Assembly (NCBI GenBank): GCA_026002265.1
Contig: BOBG01000053.1
Span: forward strand, 1 to 14,293
Direction of reading: 5' to 3'
DNA: 14,293 nucleotides
Source: Spirochaetia bacterium
GTDB taxonomy: Bacteria; Spirochaetota; Spirochaetia; Treponematales; Breznakiellaceae
The notes under the pieces are model-generated. The model was not told where the DNA came from. It was given only the letters and a program-made list of their open reading frames with translations, and ran no database searches. Position 1 is the stretch's first letter. Every line of letters begins with the position of its first letter. Positions 13,040-14,293 of this stretch are shown one piece after another. Position numbers and translations under genes: made by a program.

Positions 13040-14167
13040 TTAGACCTGCATCGGCATGATGATATGAAAGAGATTATCTTCCGGACTTGGATTCAAGGTG
13101 AGGGCTTTAGTCGGATCGGTAAAGTGAATCTCGGCTTCATCGGTACTCATGACCCGGAGCGGTTCCACAAAATACCGGTAATTGATCGCTATGGTTGTTT
13201 CTTCCGGTTTTTCGTAGGTGCAGGGGATTTCAGCTTCGGCAGTACCGGACTCGCCTTCCTCAGAGTACACAAAAATTGTCTCCGGCTGCCCTTCGGCCCG
13301 GGGTTTTATCTTGAGATAGGTCCGTGTGGCATTATGCTCTATTAAAATCGAAACGCTTCGAATCGCATCGAGCAAGTCTTGCCGGTTAAACGAAACCACA
13401 GACTCCTGAGACTCCGGAATAACCCGTTTCCAGTTTGGAAAGGACCCGTCGATCAATGCAGAGGAAAGATGGTACAGACCGAATTGAATGAAGATAATTT
13501 TTTCAGTTATAGCGACAAATATAAGACCTTCATCACCTGTATGCTTGGCAACAATTTGCAGAATCTTCGGCGGAATGATGACTCCTTCAAAATCCGGAAT
13601 GTCCTCCTCTGCCGGCTTGTCGATATAAGCCATTCGGCGGCCGTCAGTTGCGACCATGATGAATTTGCCTTCAGTTTTTAGAAACAGTGAACCGGTCATA
13701 AAATACCGGGTATCATCATTTGAAACCGAAAAAATCGTTTGATTGATCATTTCCTTGAATTCACTCACCGGAATCTGGAAAAATTTATCCTCCGGTGCCT
13801 CCGGTAATTCTGGAAATTGTTCTGGGGAAAGGGTTTTTAGTTTGAATTGCTTTTTCGTCCGCGCACCGAGCGGCCGGATCGAAAGGATCGAATCCTGATC
13901 CTCAAATTCCATTTCTCCATCAGGTAATGTGCTGAGAATCCGGAGTACTTTATCGCAAAACACAGTCGTTGATCCGGGTTCGTCAACCCGCACGATGAGC
14001 TTGGTTTCAAAATTGACCTTGATATCAGTAGCTTTTATATTCAGATATTCCCCGTCTGCTTCAAGAAATATGTTAGACAGCATAGAATTAACATTCTTTG
14101 ACGCAATAATTTCCTGAGCAAATGCAATTTCTCTTTGTAACATAGCCCGTTCGCAGCTAAATTTCAT
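13040..14167 (-). CDS. dnaN: DNA polymerase III beta subunit (sliding clamp)
   Basis: Ring-forming processivity factor of the replisome, 375 aa from the chosen start (E. coli 366 aa). Three consecutive clamp domains of about 120-130 residues are recognisable: MKFSCERAMLQREIAFAQEI at the start, the central FFQIPVSEFKEMINQTIFSVS domain near 135-155, and the last domain ending in HIIMPMQV, close to the usual HxIMPM(R/Q) tail that contributes to the partner-binding pocket. The ATG at 14167 is used: GGGAG lies eight bases upstream, and the alternative at 14185 is a TTG. A good promoter lies upstream. recF follows after a 134-bp spacer. dnaA, the usual upstream gene, would be beyond the right edge. 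Confidence 0.97.
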   Translation of the reverse strand: MKFSCERAMLQREIAFAQEIIASKNVNSMLSNIFLEADGEYLNIKATDIKVNFETKLIVRVDEPGSTTVFCDKVLRILSTLPDGEMEFEDQDSILSIRPLGARTKKQFKLKTLSPEQFPELPEAPEDKFFQIPVSEFKEMINQTIFSVSNDDTRYFMTGSLFLKTEGKFIMVATDGRRMAYIDKPAEEDIPDFEGVIIPPKILQIVAKHTGDEGLIFVAITEKIIFIQFGLYHLSSALIDGSFPNWKRVIPESQESVVSFNRQDLLDAIRSVSILIEHNATRTYLKIKPRAEGQPETIFVYSEEGESGTAEAEIPCTYEKPEETTIAINYRYFVEPLRVMSTDEAEIHFTDPTKALTLNPSPEDNLFHIIMPMQV

Positions 14168-14195
14168 TTCGCAGCTCCCAATCAAATTTTTAAAC

Positions 14196-14225
14196 AGTAT
14201 AGCAGGAATCCGGAATCCGGTTCAA
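14196..14225 (-). promoter_or_regulatory. dnaN promoter
   Basis: On the minus strand TTGAAC (14220-14225) is followed after 18 bp by TATACT (14196-14201), with TGC in front making it an extended -10. The spacer is largely a tandem repeat of the heptamer GGAATCC (plus-strand sense, 14205-14211 and 14212-14218). The predicted start near 14189 gives a leader of about 22 bases with GGGAG. Confidence 0.6.
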
Positions 14226-14260
14226 GAGATCATGAAACCAGACTCCGGCCGGAAAACTTG

Positions 14261-14293
14261 TCAGGTTCCTTCTTTTATGATTTCAACTTTGAT
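14261..14293 (-). CDS. Possible C-terminal end of an upstream minus-strand gene (partial)
   Basis: The last bases of the window, read on the minus strand, give ten sense codons (IKVEIIKEGT) and then TGA at 14263-14261. The other two minus-strand frames stop sooner. This could be the end of the gene before dnaN, for which dnaA would be the usual candidate, but ten residues are too few to identify it. A perfect palindrome TCCGGCCGGA (14244-14253) follows, without a T-run. Confidence 0.3.
   Translation of the reverse strand: MKVEIIKEGT

Overview
The window looks like a chromosomal segment of a spirochaete, probably a Treponema-like member of moderate GC (about half). This placement is inference. 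It rests on a fused 3-dehydroquinate dehydratase/shikimate dehydrogenase, a direct glutaminyl-tRNA synthetase, a dnaN-recF pair with a flotillin-like gene next to it, and several small lineage-type membrane or secreted proteins. The tetranucleotide CCGG is strikingly frequent in genes and spacers on both strands, so the segment has a uniform native signature and no obviously foreign island.

Layout, left to right. 1-135 is AT-rich and empty. 136-3006 is a minus-strand pair, glnS followed 12 bp later by a THUMP-type rRNA methyltransferase. 3007-3354 is a 348-bp divergent spacer with two copies of a GGGACAGAC repeat, a small hairpin, and a feoB promoter overlapped by two DtxR/IdeR-like iron boxes. 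3355-5687 is a plus-strand ferrous iron module: feoB plus a 34-residue FeoB-associated cysteine-containing membrane peptide. No feoA is present. 5777-7528 is argS, with an extended -10 promoter so close to the start that its message may be leaderless. argS converges on a minus-strand block (10149 to 7539): a 76-aa protein, a 150-aa exported protein with a 4-base stop/start overlap, the bifunctional aroDE, and a 118-aa membrane protein. 10399-11769 holds floA and a downstream single-pass acidic, proline-rich protein. 11838-14167 holds recF and dnaN, separated by a REP-like long inverted repeat. The last 108 bp hold a clear dnaN promoter and perhaps the last ten codons of another minus-strand gene.

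Functionally this is mostly housekeeping: replication and repair (dnaN, recF), translation (glnS, argS, an rRNA methyltransferase), shikimate synthesis (aroDE), iron uptake (feoB module) and membrane organisation (floA). I see no phage, transposase gene, tRNA, rRNA or CRISPR array. The most interesting material is regulatory and repetitive: the iron boxes, the direct repeats bracketing the feo module, the REP-like element inside dnaN-recF, extended -10 promoters abutting start codons, and the CCGG excess. I did not find a convincing new multi-gene system.
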